A DNA stretch of 64,000 nucleotides, from NCBI RefSeq assembly GCF_009905375.1, contig NC_133656.1, forward strand, positions 228,497,739-228,561,738. The letters run 5' to 3'. This DNA is from Apium graveolens (taxonomy: Eukaryota > Streptophyta > Magnoliopsida > Apiales > Apiaceae). Shown here in pieces: positions 33,786 to 45,560 of the stretch. Below the pieces are notes generated by a model. It was not told where the DNA came from. It saw only the letters and a program-made list of their open reading frames with translations, and searched no databases. The position numbers and the translations under genes were made by a program. How positions within the stretch are numbered: position 1 is the first letter of the stretch; each line of letters starts with the position of its first letter.

Positions 33786-34043
33786 TGTTGGATAAACTTA
33801 ACTCTTTGTGTTCTAAGGAATGTTCTGGAAGGCTGCACTATATTCATAGAACCTGATAATGTATTTGTTTTAGATACATGTATGTTGGTTGATATTCTCT
33901 TGATAATTCATGGAGAAATATATATTTAAAGAGTATTGTATTAATCAGAAACTAGATAAGTAATATAAGAGATATAGTTCTATATGGTGTTCTGCACTTT
34001 ACATACTAAAATCATACTGTAATCATACACAAAAACACCAACA
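33786..34043 (+). repeat. copia-2 5' LTR
   Basis: Begins TGTTGGATAAACTTAAC and ends ACACCAACA. 258 bp, the same length as the 3' copy. Confidence 0.95.
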
Positions 34044-34065
34044 GATTGGTATCAGAGCCTACACC

Positions 34066-37000
34066 ATGAATAACTCTTTTGTTGTTCCAAAACTTACCAA
34101 AGAAAATTATGGACAGTGGAGTATACGCATGAAAGCACTACTGGGGTCACAGGAGGCATAGGATATTGTTGACAAAGGATACGAGGAACCGGAGAACGAA
34201 GGAGCTATGAATCAGGCTCAGAAAAATGCTCTAGCAAAGATACGGAAACAAGATCAACAAGATTTATCAATTATACACATGGGCTTAGATGCAGACATGT
34301 TTGAAAAGGTGGCATCAACAACAAAATCAAAGGAAGCCTGGGAGATTTTGCAGAACAATTTCAAAGGAGTTGACAAAGTTAAAAAGGTACGATTACAAAC
34401 CCTACGTGGTGAATTTGAATCATTACATATGAAAGAAACAGAATCGGTTCCAGATTATTTTACAAGAGTCTCTTCTACCATAAATCAAATGAAGAATTAT
34501 GGAGAAAAGTTAATAGAATCTCGTGTCAATGAAAAGATATTAAGATCGTTGAATACAAAATTGCAACTTGTTGGCATATCCATTGAAGAATCAAATGATA
34601 CGGAAACCATGACCACTGATCAACTCATGGGATCATTACAAGCATATTCAGAAAGATTATTGAAGAAGGAAGAAGTGGATTCTCAGGTGTTAAAAACTAA
34701 TGCTTCTGTTGAAGATAAAGAAAAGTTGTTGTACTCACAAAATACTAGAGGAAGATGTCGTGGACGCAAATCAAAGTTTTAATCGAGACAGAGGACGAGG
34801 ATATGTAAGCAATAGATTTGAAGGAAGAGAGCAGGTAAATCAACAAAACTGGCGTGGACAACGAAGTAGCCATGGCAGATGTGGCAGAATGACTCCAGGC
34901 AGAGGTTCCAGATCAAATGAATGTTACAATTGTGGAAAACTTGGACATTTTATAAAGGATTACTGGTTTAACAAAAGGGTTGAAGAGAAGGCAAACATAG
35001 CTGAAATAGGAGAACAACAAGATGGAGTTTTGTTAATGGCCAACAAAGAGATGATTCAAGAAGAAGATGGAATTTGGTACCTTGACAGTGGTGCCAGCAA
35101 CCACATGAGTGGGCTCAAATGTCTCTTTACTGATTTAAGAGAAATAAATTCTAGATTTGTGTTTTTTGGTGATGCATCAAAGGTTGAAGTCAAAGGAAGA
35201 GGTGAAATTTGTTTTTCCAGGAAAGAAGGCAGACAAGGAAAAATTGAAGATGTTTATTATGTTCCGGAGATGAAAAATAATATTCTTAGCCTCAGACAAC
35301 TACTGGAAAAAGGATACTCAATTTTCTTGGAGGATAAAGTTATGTTTTTGAAGGACAAAAATGGAAGAGTAATTGCTCGTGTGGAAATGACACAAAATCA
35401 GATGTTCAAATTAAATTTGAGAAATATACATGAAACTTGTATGCAAGTGAAGATGGAGGACAAAGCAACTTTGTGGCACATGAGACTCGGACACCTACAC
35501 TATGGTGGTCTAAAAGAGATGTCAAACAAAAGAATAGTTCATGGGATTCCAAGCATGGATTTTTCAGGAAGTTTTTGTGAAGAATGTGTATTGGGAAAGC
35601 AAACAAGAAACTTCTTCCAGAATAAGGCAATATATCGTGCTACAGAGCCTCTCGAATTGGTGCATACGGACATTTGTGGTCCTATCACACCTAAATCATT
35701 CAGCTCCAAGAGGTATTTTCTTACATTTATTGATGACTACTCTCGAAGAACATGGGTTTATTTTTTAAATGAGAAATATGAGGCATTAAAAGCATTCAAG
35801 AAATTTAAAGTTTTGGTTGAAAAGAAGACGTGAATGCATATCAAAGGTGCGTTCGGATAGAGGCGGAGAATATACATCAAATGAATTCACTGAATATTGT
35901 GAAGAACAGGGCATTAGAAGGTTCTTGACATCCCCATATTCACCACAGCAGAACGGTGTGGCCGAAAGGAAAAATCGAACAATCTTAGTCATGGTAAGAT
36001 CAATGTTGAAGAGCAAAGAACTGCCAAAGGAACTCTGCGCTGAAGCTGTTCAGTGTGCAGTTTATATTCAAAATCGGTGTGTACACTCAAATTTGGGAGA
36101 TAAAACACCTCAGGAATTGTAGAGTGGAAAGAAACCTACTGTATCACATTTAAAAGTCTTTGGAAGTGCTGCATATTTTCATGTACCGGATCAGAAAAGA
36201 ACAAAGCTGGACGACAAGAGCAGAAAATTTATTTTTATTGGATATGATGATAAAACAAAAGCTTACAGGATTTTTGATCCAGCTGCTATGAAGGTGTTTG
36301 TTAGTAGAGATGTGAAGATACAAGAGGATGATGCATGGGACTGGAATAAAACACCAGAAGAAGCAGCACCAATTTCAAAAATTTTACCAACAAGCTTTGA
36401 TACACCCGAAGAAGCAGAATCAGACGAGGATGAGCCCAAGAATCCTAGAACACGAGGCTTACAAGACATATATGAACATGGTGAGGTGCACTTTATATGT
36501 TTGGTGGCTGATGCAGAAATCATAGATTTTGGAGAAGCTGTGCAAAACAAGAAGTGGCAGGCTGCGATGGATGAAGAAATTAAAGCTATTGAAAAGAACA
36601 AAACTTGGGAACTTGTTGAACCCCCAGAAAATTGTAAGCCAATTGATGTTAAATGGGTTTATAAGAAAAAAATGAATGTACAGGGAGAAATAGAAAGATA
36701 CAAGGCGCGGTTAGTTGCTAAGGGCTACCGTCAAAAAGCCGGAATCAACTATGGAAACAATACGACTTCCGATCTCACAAACAGCTCAATATAAGTGGCC
36801 TATTTACCAAATGGACGTAAAGTCAGCTTTTTTAAATGGAACGCTCGAAGAGGTAGTGTACGTGAGCCAGCCACCTAGATATGTAAAGGCGGGAAACGAA
36901 GGAAAGGTGTTAAGATTATATAAAGTGCTTTACGGTTTAAAACAGGCACCACGAGCATGGAACACTCGTATTGATGCCTATTTCAAGAAGAATGGATTTG

Positions 37001-38026
37001 TGCAGTGTCCTTATGAATCTGCTTTGTACGTCAAAGAAAGGCAAGGTAATTTTCTACTCGTTGCACTCTACGTGGATGATTTAATTTTTATGGGAAACAA
37101 TGAAAATATTATCAAAGAATTTAAACAAGAGATGACACAGGAATTCGAGATGACAGATTTGGGTTTGTTGAGATTTTTTCTCGGAATTGAAGTGAAGCAA
37201 GATAAGTCCGGTATTTTTATATTACAGGAGGCTTATGCTAATAGTATTTTGAAGAAATTCAAGATGGAACATTGTAATCCAGTTGGAACACCTATGGAAA
37301 CGGGCACAAAACTTTCTAAATTTGAGGGAGGAAAGTCAGTAGAAGAAAATTTATATCAGAGGTCGGTTGGAAGCTTGAGGTATCTTACCTGCACTAGGCC
37401 TGACATTGCATATAGTGTTGGTATTGTAAGCAGATTTATGGAAGATCCAAAACAATCATATTGGAAAGCAATTAAAAGGATTCTGAGATATATTAAAGGA
37501 ACAAAGTCACTGGGATTGTTTTATTCAAGTACTGCAGACTACAAGCTACTGGGATACTCGGATAGTGATTGGTGTGGAGATGTGGATGATCGTAAAAGTA
37601 ATACTGGATATATGTTTTTTATGGGAGAACCAGCGTTTACATGGTTTTTATAAGAAGCAGCTTATAGTTTCATTATCAACGTGCGAGGCAGAGTACGTGA
37701 CGGCTTCTTGCTGTGTTTATCATGCTATTTGGTTAAGAAGGCTTCTTAGTGAATTGAGTCTTCCGCAGCAAAAGTCTACTGAAGTTCGAGTTGATAATAA
37801 GTCAGCAATAGAGCTTGCAAAAAACCCAATACATCATGAAAGGAGTAAACACATTGATGTTAGATTTCATTTTATCCGTGAGCATGTGAAGGAGAAGAAT
37901 GTGCATTTACGTCATGTTGTTAGTCGTGATCAGATCGCGGATGTGCTTACTAAACCGTTGTCCAGAAATTTGTTTGATACGTACAAGAGGTTGATGGGAA
38001 TGAAAGACCGAAATGAGTTAGTTTAA
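34066..38026 (+). pseudogene. copia-2 gag-pol, multiply broken
   Basis: The order is gag (ATG 34066), zinc knuckle, protease, integrase, reverse transcriptase, RNase H. Lesions seen: a TAG in gag at about 34159 where Trp is expected; a frameshift near 34765; a frameshift near 35825 inside integrase; a TAG at 36119-36121 where Trp is expected; a small deletion with frameshift near 36755 that removes the start of the RT core; and a frameshift near 37650 at the RNase H start. The knuckle CYNCGKLGHFIKDYW has Tyr in place of its last Cys. The protease site (YLDSGASNHM), YVDD in reverse transcriptase and the RNase H end (VLTKPLSRN) are preserved. Confidence 0.92.
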
Positions 38027-38036
38027 GGGAGCAATA

Positions 38037-38294
38037 TGTTAGATAAACTTAACTCTTTGTGTTCTAAGGAATGTTCTGGAAGGCTGCACTATATTCATAA
38101 AACCTGATAATGTATTTGTTTTAGATACATGTATGTTGGTTGATATTCTCCTGATAATTCATGGAGAAATATGTATTTAAAGAGTATTGTATTAATCAGA
38201 AATTAGATAAGTAATACAAGAGATATAGTTCTATATGGTGTTCTGCACTTTACATACTAAAATCATACTGTAATCATACACAAAAACACCAACG
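38037..38294 (+). repeat. copia-2 3' LTR
   Basis: Begins TGTTAGATAAACTTAAC and ends ACACCAACG. The final G replaces the canonical A. Confidence 0.95.
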
Positions 38295-38861
38295 GATTCT
38301 ACCAATAAAACAGAAAAATCATCACATTCAACAATCTCAAAAGTTTTAATTTTTTAAAAAAAACTCAATGTTACCTTGTATTGTGAACACCCAAATAATC
38401 GCCTTCCAAGATATAGTGTGCCCTCTTTCCACGCTTCTTGACATGGTGCTGGGAAATCGCATTTACACCTCACACCAAGATATTCAAACTCAGAGTTGTT
38501 TTTTCTCTAGTATAGAATATATTAGAACTATTACCATAAGGGTTCCTAACTGAAGAAGATGAGTTTTTTGAGTTAGACATGGAAGGGGGAAGAATGAAGG
38601 GCTGCATCTTCTAAGAATGAAATAAGGGATGGGTTGGGGGATGGGTGAGTTATTTAAGAAGTAGGATAACAGGTAGTTCATGTCATGTCACTCTTCCACA
38701 TAAGCATTCTGTTACTTTTTTTAACGGAAGTAACGAGAGAAACTCAATTAAAATGTATATGTAGTACAAGTGTTTGACTGAAAGTTTTTTTGGGTAAATA
38801 ACCTAAGTGAAAGTTTTCAAAAAGTACAGTGATGAATTTACCCATTTAGCCTTAATATTAA

Positions 38862-39471
38862 TAATGAGCATTGAAACTGACTCTTTAACTCTTAAAAAAT
38901 GAATGTCAAAAGCCCAGGCAATAGCCTTTAGTATTTTATCTGCAGTTTATAATGTTTGAGTTCAAAATGTTTACACGGTGTCACAGTGTGGGGTTTATCA
39001 ATATTAGAAGTTACATTTTTCTCATTGTTTTGTTTAGGTAAAATTAATACATCTGTGATGGGATTGTATAATGTTTGAGTTGGGGTAGTAGACTCCATCT
39101 AAACTTTGCAGTAAAAACAGTAATTATTAAAACAACATTGGATGCAATTGTGCTAATTTCCTTTGAAAACTACTGCCGGCTGGAGTTACCAGTAGTAGCG
39201 GATATGGAATTGGTCAGGCGGGAGATTTTTTTTATTGTTTGGATTCATTAAGTAAATATCTTAGAAAATGTACTAGCTAATTAAATAGTCTCGGATCACA
39301 AATAAACAAGTTTCGAATACAAAATATATAAAATAGTGAAAATGTTCTTGCAATATAATAAATAGTTCATGCCCAACTTAATTCGAATAATAACCCTTGT
39401 AGTTAAAATCCACCTCATTTAAATGAGACAGATATAAAAGTTTGTTAATAATTATTTTTTAAATTGAACTA
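38862..39471. other. intergenic, MULE to Stowaway
   Basis: AT-rich stretch with no supported feature. Confidence 0.5.
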
Positions 39472-39726
39472 CTCCGTCCGTCCCAATTTATCTGTCCTAT
39501 TTGACTTTTTGCGGTCAAATTGACCAAGTTTTGACTGAAAATTTCATATATTATATAATCGAAAAAAATTATAAAAATTATATCATTAGAAAGTACACGT
39601 AATCTACTTTAATATGTATTCTTCAATTTTTCAAAATAATGAAAGATTGATATTTAATTTACAGTCAAAGTTGAGTCAATTTGACCATAAAAAGTCAAAC
39701 ACGACAGATAAATTGGGACGGAGGAG
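39472..39726. mobile_element. Stowaway (Tc1/mariner) MITE, 255 bp
   Basis: Ends CTCCGTCCGTCCCAATTTA and, in complement, CTCCTCCGTCCCAATTTA, inside a TA target duplication (39470-39471 and 39727-39728). The inverted repeats extend inward (TGTC, then TTTGACTTTTTG). This is a typical Stowaway end. Confidence 0.92.
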
Positions 39727-39841
39727 TATATCCAAAGTACTCGTAACAGAATTGGTGCCTTGTATGGTGTTTTAGTGCCTACACCGAGTACCATACATGA
39801 TGGATTTTATATATGGGGTTATTTATGAATCATTAGGGATG

Positions 39842-40203
39842 TGTTTGGTTCAGCAAATTTTGAAATGAGGTATGCGTATGAAATGATTTGAACTTATACC
39901 AAATGTTTGGTCCGAGAATTTTAAATTGTTAAATCCATACCTCGTATCCATTTGGAATGAGTTTTGTTAACTGGAAGGGGTGGGTATCATTAGTAAATAT
40001 TTTAAGCTTACAAATATTTTAAAATACATTATTAACTTAACAAATTTATTTTTAAAGTATGTTAAATTATATATTAACAAAAGTTATTCATTTCAGCACC
40101 GAACGAAACACGTGATATCAGAAATTATTTCTTAAACCCATACTATTCTAATTCGATTTCTCATTTCAAACTGATACAATCCTATGAGCCAAACGATCCT
40201 GTG
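39842..40203. mobile_element. possible hAT-like MITE
   Basis: GGATGTGTTTGGTTCA at the left and, in complement, GGATCGTTTGGCTCA at the right are imperfect inverted ends, and both continue to TTTGAAATGAG. No target duplication could be recognised. Confidence 0.4.
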
Positions 40204-40827
40204 TCCTAATTTAGGGATTTTTTGTGTCTAAAAGTGAGTTTCTTTGGTTAAGAAAACTTGTCATTCCAAATTTTATTTGCATAAATATATATTGAGTCTT
40301 TTACCTATATGTAATTGCATCGAACTATTATCATTGCTGATTTTGTTTTGTTGTCTTTCAGATTTATCTGTATGAAAAAATATTTGGAATAAGGCTAGCA
40401 ATTAAAATAGAAGGAATAATAGCATGAAGTGTAGGATCTATTTACATATTTTAAAGGTGTTATCTTTTCTAATATAAAGATTTTATTGTCATTCTTTTCT
40501 TATTATAATCGTAATTTCTAGATTACGACCCATAGATTGGTTAACATACCTTTCACTAAGATGATAATACCTTTCAGTTAGAGGATAGGTATTTTTGAAT
40601 GAAAAAAAACCCTTACAATTCATATTCATCTTGGTATATGTATATCGGATTTTATGAATGAAACGTATATCATTTTTCCGCAAAAGAAAAATAGGCAGAG
40701 ATATTCGTGGCGCGGAGAGATGTGCTAAATGAGAAAATGAGAGAGATATAAGATTTATAAGTCCATTCCACCAGCCACGACGAACCAAATAAAAGTTACC
40801 CTTCCTCACGCTTTACTCCGGTTTATA
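40204..40827. other. intergenic sequence
   Basis: No gene or element recognised. Confidence 0.5.
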
Positions 40828-41320
40828 GATTACAAAATATTCGAATTCGAAAAAGTTTGTCCCGTCCGATTTATAAAATAATCGGAAAAATCTAATTTGA
40901 AAAAAGTTCGGCACGGCCTCATCCGGCCCGCTGGCCTTAACGGGTCATATATTTTTCATAAAAATTCGGCCCGACCCGATCCAACAAAAGTCCGGTTTTA
41001 AGTCCGGACGGGATTTAAGCCCGATTTGGACAAAAGCCTGGCCCGACCCGGTAAAAACCCGAATTTTGTGGTGATTTTTAATAAATAATCATATAAAACT
41101 GTGAAAAAATATCTTATAATTAAAATTTATTTTACAATTGAATATAATTTTGTATAAGAGTCCTAAATTTCTAATAAACTATTGAGAAAATCGATATTTA
41201 AACATTTTTTATTTATTCGTGAACACTTTTGTTGATTTTAAAATTGAATTTCCGAGATTTAAGTTTTATATTTTAAAATATTATATAAGTAATTTATATT
41301 AAAGTCTAGTCAAGAGTGTG

Positions 41321-42075
41321 TAGGGATGACAATTTTACCCGACTCGACGGATACGCGGCTTATTCTGATCCGTTGTGCTTTACCCGAACCCAATTTTTTG
41401 GATTTGGATCAGGATCCAGATCTTATTTTTAAACCAGAAAAAGTTTAGATCTGAATTTGGATTTTAGGTATAAAGAACCAATACCCGATCCGAAATCGAA
41501 ATCATTTCCAAACACGATCTGAACCCGAAATCCGAAAAAAACCCGATAGCATATTTTTATCTTACAAAATTTTATAACAATAATACCTGATTTGTATACA
41601 TCAAATATTTAAATCTAATGTTATATCCGGGACATTAGAGAATTATCGATTAATAAATTTATTAATTTTCACGCTAATATTGAATTATCTAAATATATAT
41701 AATACTATCTTTTTAGTTCAACAAACGCACACGCATGAGTGCATGCGTGAGTAGAACTTTTAACCTATATTTAGAAAAGTGAGACATCGACCATTACACC
41801 AATCCTTTATTGATAATATATGAAGTACCATTTTTGTATTCTTAACATTGAAAAAATATGTTACCTAATATATTTGTATAATTATATAAATTTATTTATT
41901 TTTAATTAATTACTTTTAAAATATCTGAATTAAACTCGAAACCCGAAAAATCCGATGAATCGAATTTGGATCTTTATTTTTAATATCCGGACCTAAACCT
42001 CATCCGAACCGAAACATAACAGATCGAATTTGGATCTTATGAAACCCGATCCGATCTGACCCGTTGTCATCCCCA
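41321..42075. mobile_element. hAT-like element, 755 bp, nested
   Basis: Ends TAGGGATGACAA and, in complement, TGGGGATGACAA, flanked by the 8-bp duplication AGAGTGTG (41313-41320 and 42076-42083). The inside is rich in CCCGA motifs, with no coding frame. Confidence 0.85.
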
Positions 42076-42165
42076 AGAGTGTGCACATATAAATAAAAGT
42101 CTGAACTTGCAATATAATTCAAAAAAATATAAAAATGGTATATTTAGTACAAAAATAATTAAAAC

Positions 42166-42175
<10 letters not shown>

Positions 42176-42208
<33 letters not shown>
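42176..42208. repeat. (ATT)n microsatellite
   Basis: About eleven uninterrupted ATT units. Confidence 0.95.
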
Positions 42209-42210
<2 letters not shown>

Positions 42211-42609
42211 TTTGTCATTGTAGAAAACACGCAGCTGCTACCCTTCGGGTGCGTACTGGGTAAACCCCACGGGTTCAAGCAATAGCCTGCAAATCACGTG
42301 AACCAAGATAAATTGTATTTAAACTGCAGACTCTGACTCAGTAGTCATAATCATAAATTCTCTTTCCGTGAGATTTAAACATGTGATCCAGATGATAGTT
42401 ATCTCCTGTTTAACCAACTGAACAATATTAATATTTATTTGAAAAAAAATGGCAACCCGGCCCGCGAGTCTAAATCAGCCTATTTAGTTGGAACAAAAAC
42501 CGGTTCGGCTCGATTTAAGAAAAACCAGCCCAACCCTATTTCAAAAAATCCGGATTTTTCAAAATCCGGCCCGAATTCAGGCGATCAGATTTTCCTCGAC
42601 TCTCAAGTC

Positions 42610-43276
42610 TCTTCAATTATTATCATCAAATCTCTTGTCCAATATGACAGTGTGAGTGACATCATGTATATCTGAAAAAAGGGAAGAAAAACGAGTGACC
42701 TATAATTAGCACCGCTTGTATATTCTCCTGTACATTCCTACTTTCTCTAAAAAATTGAATGATAACTATTTTATGACCATTTTTGTGGTCACGCAATTTA
42801 GGTGGACACCCTTAGATCTTTGAAATTAGTTATTCACTACGCACGTTTTCGTTTTATATTGAAGCATAATATAGATACTCTTCTAGCTGCGTCCAGTTGA
42901 TTAAGGCTGTGACTCTGCAGACGTTTTTTTCCCCTTATTTCGTGGTAAATGAATCTGGAGACAGCTGCAAATCAAAATTGTGAGACAAGTTATCCACCGA
43001 TTTTATCATGCGTGTTTGATTTTCTGAATACACCATTTTCGGTGGCAAGCTAGTATGTTTAAATATACGGTTGATGTGGGCAACCGTCCGGACCTTACCA
43101 AAAAATAAAACTCATGAAATCTGTTAAGTAACGTGTTCAGGTTTTCTTCTACATTTTAGATGGAATGATTAGTTAACCAAATCGAAATATCACACTACTA
43201 CAATCCGAGTGTTAAAAAAAATAAAACAAACCCTCTTTACACTTTTTACTACTCTTCTGTCTCTTAACACAATTTC
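42610..43276. other. upstream region of RING-H2 gene 1
   Basis: Promoter-side sequence. Where gene 2 has TATATAAATA, this gene has an A-rich AAAAAAAATAAAAC, so its TATA box seems decayed or is placed elsewhere. Confidence 0.5.
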
Positions 43277-43684
43277 ATGGCTTTTCTCTTTCGTTTTTCC
43301 ATCTCCAACTCACAGCAATCACAAGTAAACCATTTCAACACAAGCAGTACTAGTAATACAACCACCCAAGAAAATAATTACCAGTTTGATTGGTCTACTT
43401 CATTAATACCACGACCTTTACGTTACACAACAAACGCAATCAAGAATCAAATTCAGGTGACGGAATACGATTCTTCCGAAGACAAAAATGAAGAGTGTAC
43501 GGTGTGCTTAAATATCATGGAAGCAAAGCAACTTACGAGAGACCTCAAAAACTGCAGTCACGTTTTTCATAAAGAGTGCATTGATGCATGGATTGACAAG
43601 AACAATGTCACTTGTCCTCTCTGCAGGGCTGATTTATTATACCAAAATGAAGGAGTTGAATTCATGGAAGCTAAGTGGACTTAA
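43277..43684 (+). CDS. small RING-H2 finger protein, tandem copy 1
   Basis: 135 residues, no intron and no membrane segment. The N-terminal 40 residues are Ser/Thr/Asn/Gln-rich. A C3H2C3 RING-H2 finger has ligands Cys74, Cys77, Cys93, His95, His98, Cys101, Cys113 and Cys116, with the Trp105 and Pro114 positions expected for binding a ubiquitin-conjugating enzyme. It is probably an E3 ubiquitin ligase; the substrate is unknown. The C-terminus QNEGVEFMEAKWT is identical in the neighbouring copy. The two proteins differ at ten positions over the last 97 residues. Confidence 0.88.
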   Translation: MAFLFRFSISNSQQSQVNHFNTSSTSNTTTQENNYQFDWSTSLIPRPLRYTTNAIKNQIQVTEYDSSEDKNEECTVCLNIMEAKQLTRDLKNCSHVFHKECIDAWIDKNNVTCPLCRADLLYQNEGVEFMEAKWT

Positions 43685-45560
43685 TTTATTAGTACAGTAC
43701 AGGGTTTGTTGTCTTCATTTTAAAAATTTATCTCCAGCTGCATGTTTATCCAAGCTCTTGATGCCTGTAACATGTTCTGATCAGGTCACGGCGTCATGCC
43801 TATATATATTCATATTATATAGATATTAACAGGATTATCTTAAGAAAACACAGCCGCACAAAATCCTATACGTAGTTACGTACTCTCTATCGGTTCATCG
43901 ATTCCCTGAGAACGGTATTTGTGTATTTCATCACAATAATCCGTTTTATCCTGAGAAATTGTACGATCGCGGCACATATGGTGAGAGAAAAATAAACTTA
44001 AGGAAACAAATAAGCATGGGAGACAGATTGTTTATATAATTATATCCTTCTATGTTTCACTTATTGATTTTCGTTTATTGTTTAATTAGATTCATCATCT
44101 GTTTCTCGCTTTCACAACTGTATGAACGCATACATGCTCGCACTTGGCCTACTTTGTTGATTTTTTCACAGATTGTTGAACTGTCATAGTACAGTTGACA
44201 ATTGATATGGTGAACTTTCATTTTCCGATCATGATATTTTTGACCTAAATTAATTTACAATTATTAAATAGTTGAGAAATATGAGGACTTGAAGGTGAAA
44301 AAACCAGAAATTATGTGAGAAAGAAAATTGTTGTGCCATGGTGAACCACAAAAAGCAAATGCCTGTTGTTTGTTACTGACAATCGGTGGATGCATCCACC
44401 ACAAGAAAATGGGACGAAATCCGACTGTTACATTCGGTCGCTGCCTGTCAGTTTTTATGCCAATGTTGGTGACATATGGTGTGCTACATTTTTATAGTTT
44501 CCTCCAATTTTTCACAATAAAAAGATTATTAGTTTAACCGTCTTATATAATTTTTTTAGTAATATTTTCTTTTTTATAATTAATCACATATGTACATATT
44601 AAAAGTCAAACTTCTGACCTTACAAAGCTCCAACTACCGGAAAAGCACTTTGTTGGATTCCTTTACAAAATTGTCCTTCATTTGCTTTCAATTTTTTTTA
44701 TATGTCATGTCACAAAAGTAATATTTTCGGAGCACTTTTTAATTTCAAGAACTATTTTGTAGCATTAAATACAAGAATATGCTATAAAATATATATGCTA
44801 GGGACTAATTCAATACATATAGCTCTGAAAATAATAATAAAAAGTGTTCTTAAAATAACATATTCCATCCTAAAACAAATGGGAACGTGGGGAGAGAATA
44901 TTTGCTACTCTAGCAAAAATAGTCCGGAGAACAAGAATAATTGAAATACGATCTTTATATGTAGTTTCGAAATTGATATTGAATAATTCTTTTATATATT
45001 TTAAGTTTAAACATGCATCAACACCGAGTTCTCAACACCTAGTTCTAAGAGTAAGAGTAACTCCAATAGTATTCTAGTGGTTTCTTATAAATATTATAAA
45101 ATATTACTTTTTCCATCTCAGACATTTGTATACAAATGGTTTGAGTATGGAGGACAAGACATAGTCGTAAAATAATGTTATTTTTGAGAATTTTGGTAAA
45201 ATAGTGGATAAAAGAAAAAGAAAAAAATATAATTTAGTAAAAAAAGTATAAAATAAAAAGAAAATTATTTGACTTTTTCTACACGAGGGCACAAAACTAA
45301 CAAACAATAATTAATCATTCATGGTCAACAAAAGTTGAGCTTATTGTCCAACTCCATTATTATAACGGTCTAAAATAGCTTCCAAACTCTTTGACTGAAA
45401 ATTAAATTAAATAATAAAAAACTTATCCAATCCCGATGACGTATACTTCTCAAAAGGAATCTAACTCACTCCCCAAGTGGTACCCTTAGCATTTTCCTAT
45501 ATAAATATCTAAACCCTATCAAGACCCTTTCACTGCTCTTCTGTCTCTTAACAAATTTGC
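43685..45560. other. spacer between the tandem RING-H2 genes
   Basis: The first 130 bp match the 3' flank of gene 2 (GCATGTTTATCCA, then GATGC and TGTTCTGAT), so the duplication includes the 3' untranslated region. A part at about 44160-44500 has a diverged relative at 50060-50600. The open frames at 44328 and 44702 have no recognisable content. Confidence 0.55.
45498..45507 (+). promoter_or_regulatory. TATA box of RING-H2 gene 2
   Basis: TATATAAATA about 55-60 bp upstream of the ATG at 45561, a compact promoter layout. Confidence 0.6.

Larger units (their letters stand above)
33786..38294 (+). mobile_element. copia-2, full-length Ty1/copia element
   Basis: LTRs of 258 bp at 33786-34043 and 38037-38294 differ at 7 positions, all transitions. 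The 5-bp duplication is GATTC (33781-33785 and 38295-38299). The primer site TGGTATCAGAGC is at 34047-34058, and the purine tract AAGGGAGCAATA precedes the 3' LTR. All coding domains are recognisable in order, but several stops and frameshifts make it inactive. Confidence 0.95.
33515..38580 (-). pseudogene. GRF-type zinc finger with coiled coil, split by copia-2
   Basis: Exon 1 starts at ATG 38580, with a serine-rich start, and ends at a GT donor after 38375. Exon 2 starts near 33790 and ends at 33515. Together they encode the GRF finger ligands (CKCDFPAPC, FGCSQYK, then KKCNFFVWVDPP) followed by a Lys/Glu-rich coiled coil and a leucine-rich tail. The intron's TTATTGGTAG acceptor is where copia-2 inserted: the 5-bp duplication GATTC straddles the junction. 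A one-base shift in the A run near 38500 separates the ATG from the finger frame, so exon 1 is also broken. GRF fingers bind DNA or RNA in other proteins; the role here is unknown. Confidence 0.7.
31085..38851 (+). mobile_element. MULE (Mutator-like element) with nested copia-2
   Basis: Terminal repeats of about 78 bp (left GGTTAAATGGGCAAATT, right complement GGCTAAATGGGTAAATT) are flanked by the 10-bp duplication TTAATATTAA (31075-31084 and 38852-38861). Without the copia insertion the element is about 3.25 kb. On the plus strand it carries the two ends of a transposase gene, and on the minus strand a convergent GRF zinc-finger gene. The catalytic core of the transposase is missing, so the copy is non-autonomous. 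Confidence 0.9.
40828..42600 (-). mobile_element. hAT-like element related to 23948-24834, reverse orientation, interrupted
   Basis: The left end (ATTACAAAATATTCG, then GTCCGATTTATAAAA) and the right end (CAAAATCCGGCCCGAATTC) match the complement of the two ends of the 23948-24834 element. The boundaries are approximate, and no duplication was found. Another hAT-like element (41321-42075) is nested inside. An (ATT)n run and a stretch starting ACCCTTCGGGTGCGTACTGG separate the parts. Confidence 0.55.

Noticed and set aside
42230..42330. Possible tRNA gene because of GGTTCAAGC and a hairpin ACCCTTCGGGT
   Set aside because: No acceptor stem or anticodon arm can be drawn around it; the stretch looks like a dispersed repeat.
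44328..44944. Small open frames of 69 and 80 codons between the RING genes
   Set aside because: No recognisable domain, no conserved start context, and part of the stretch is duplicated non-coding DNA.
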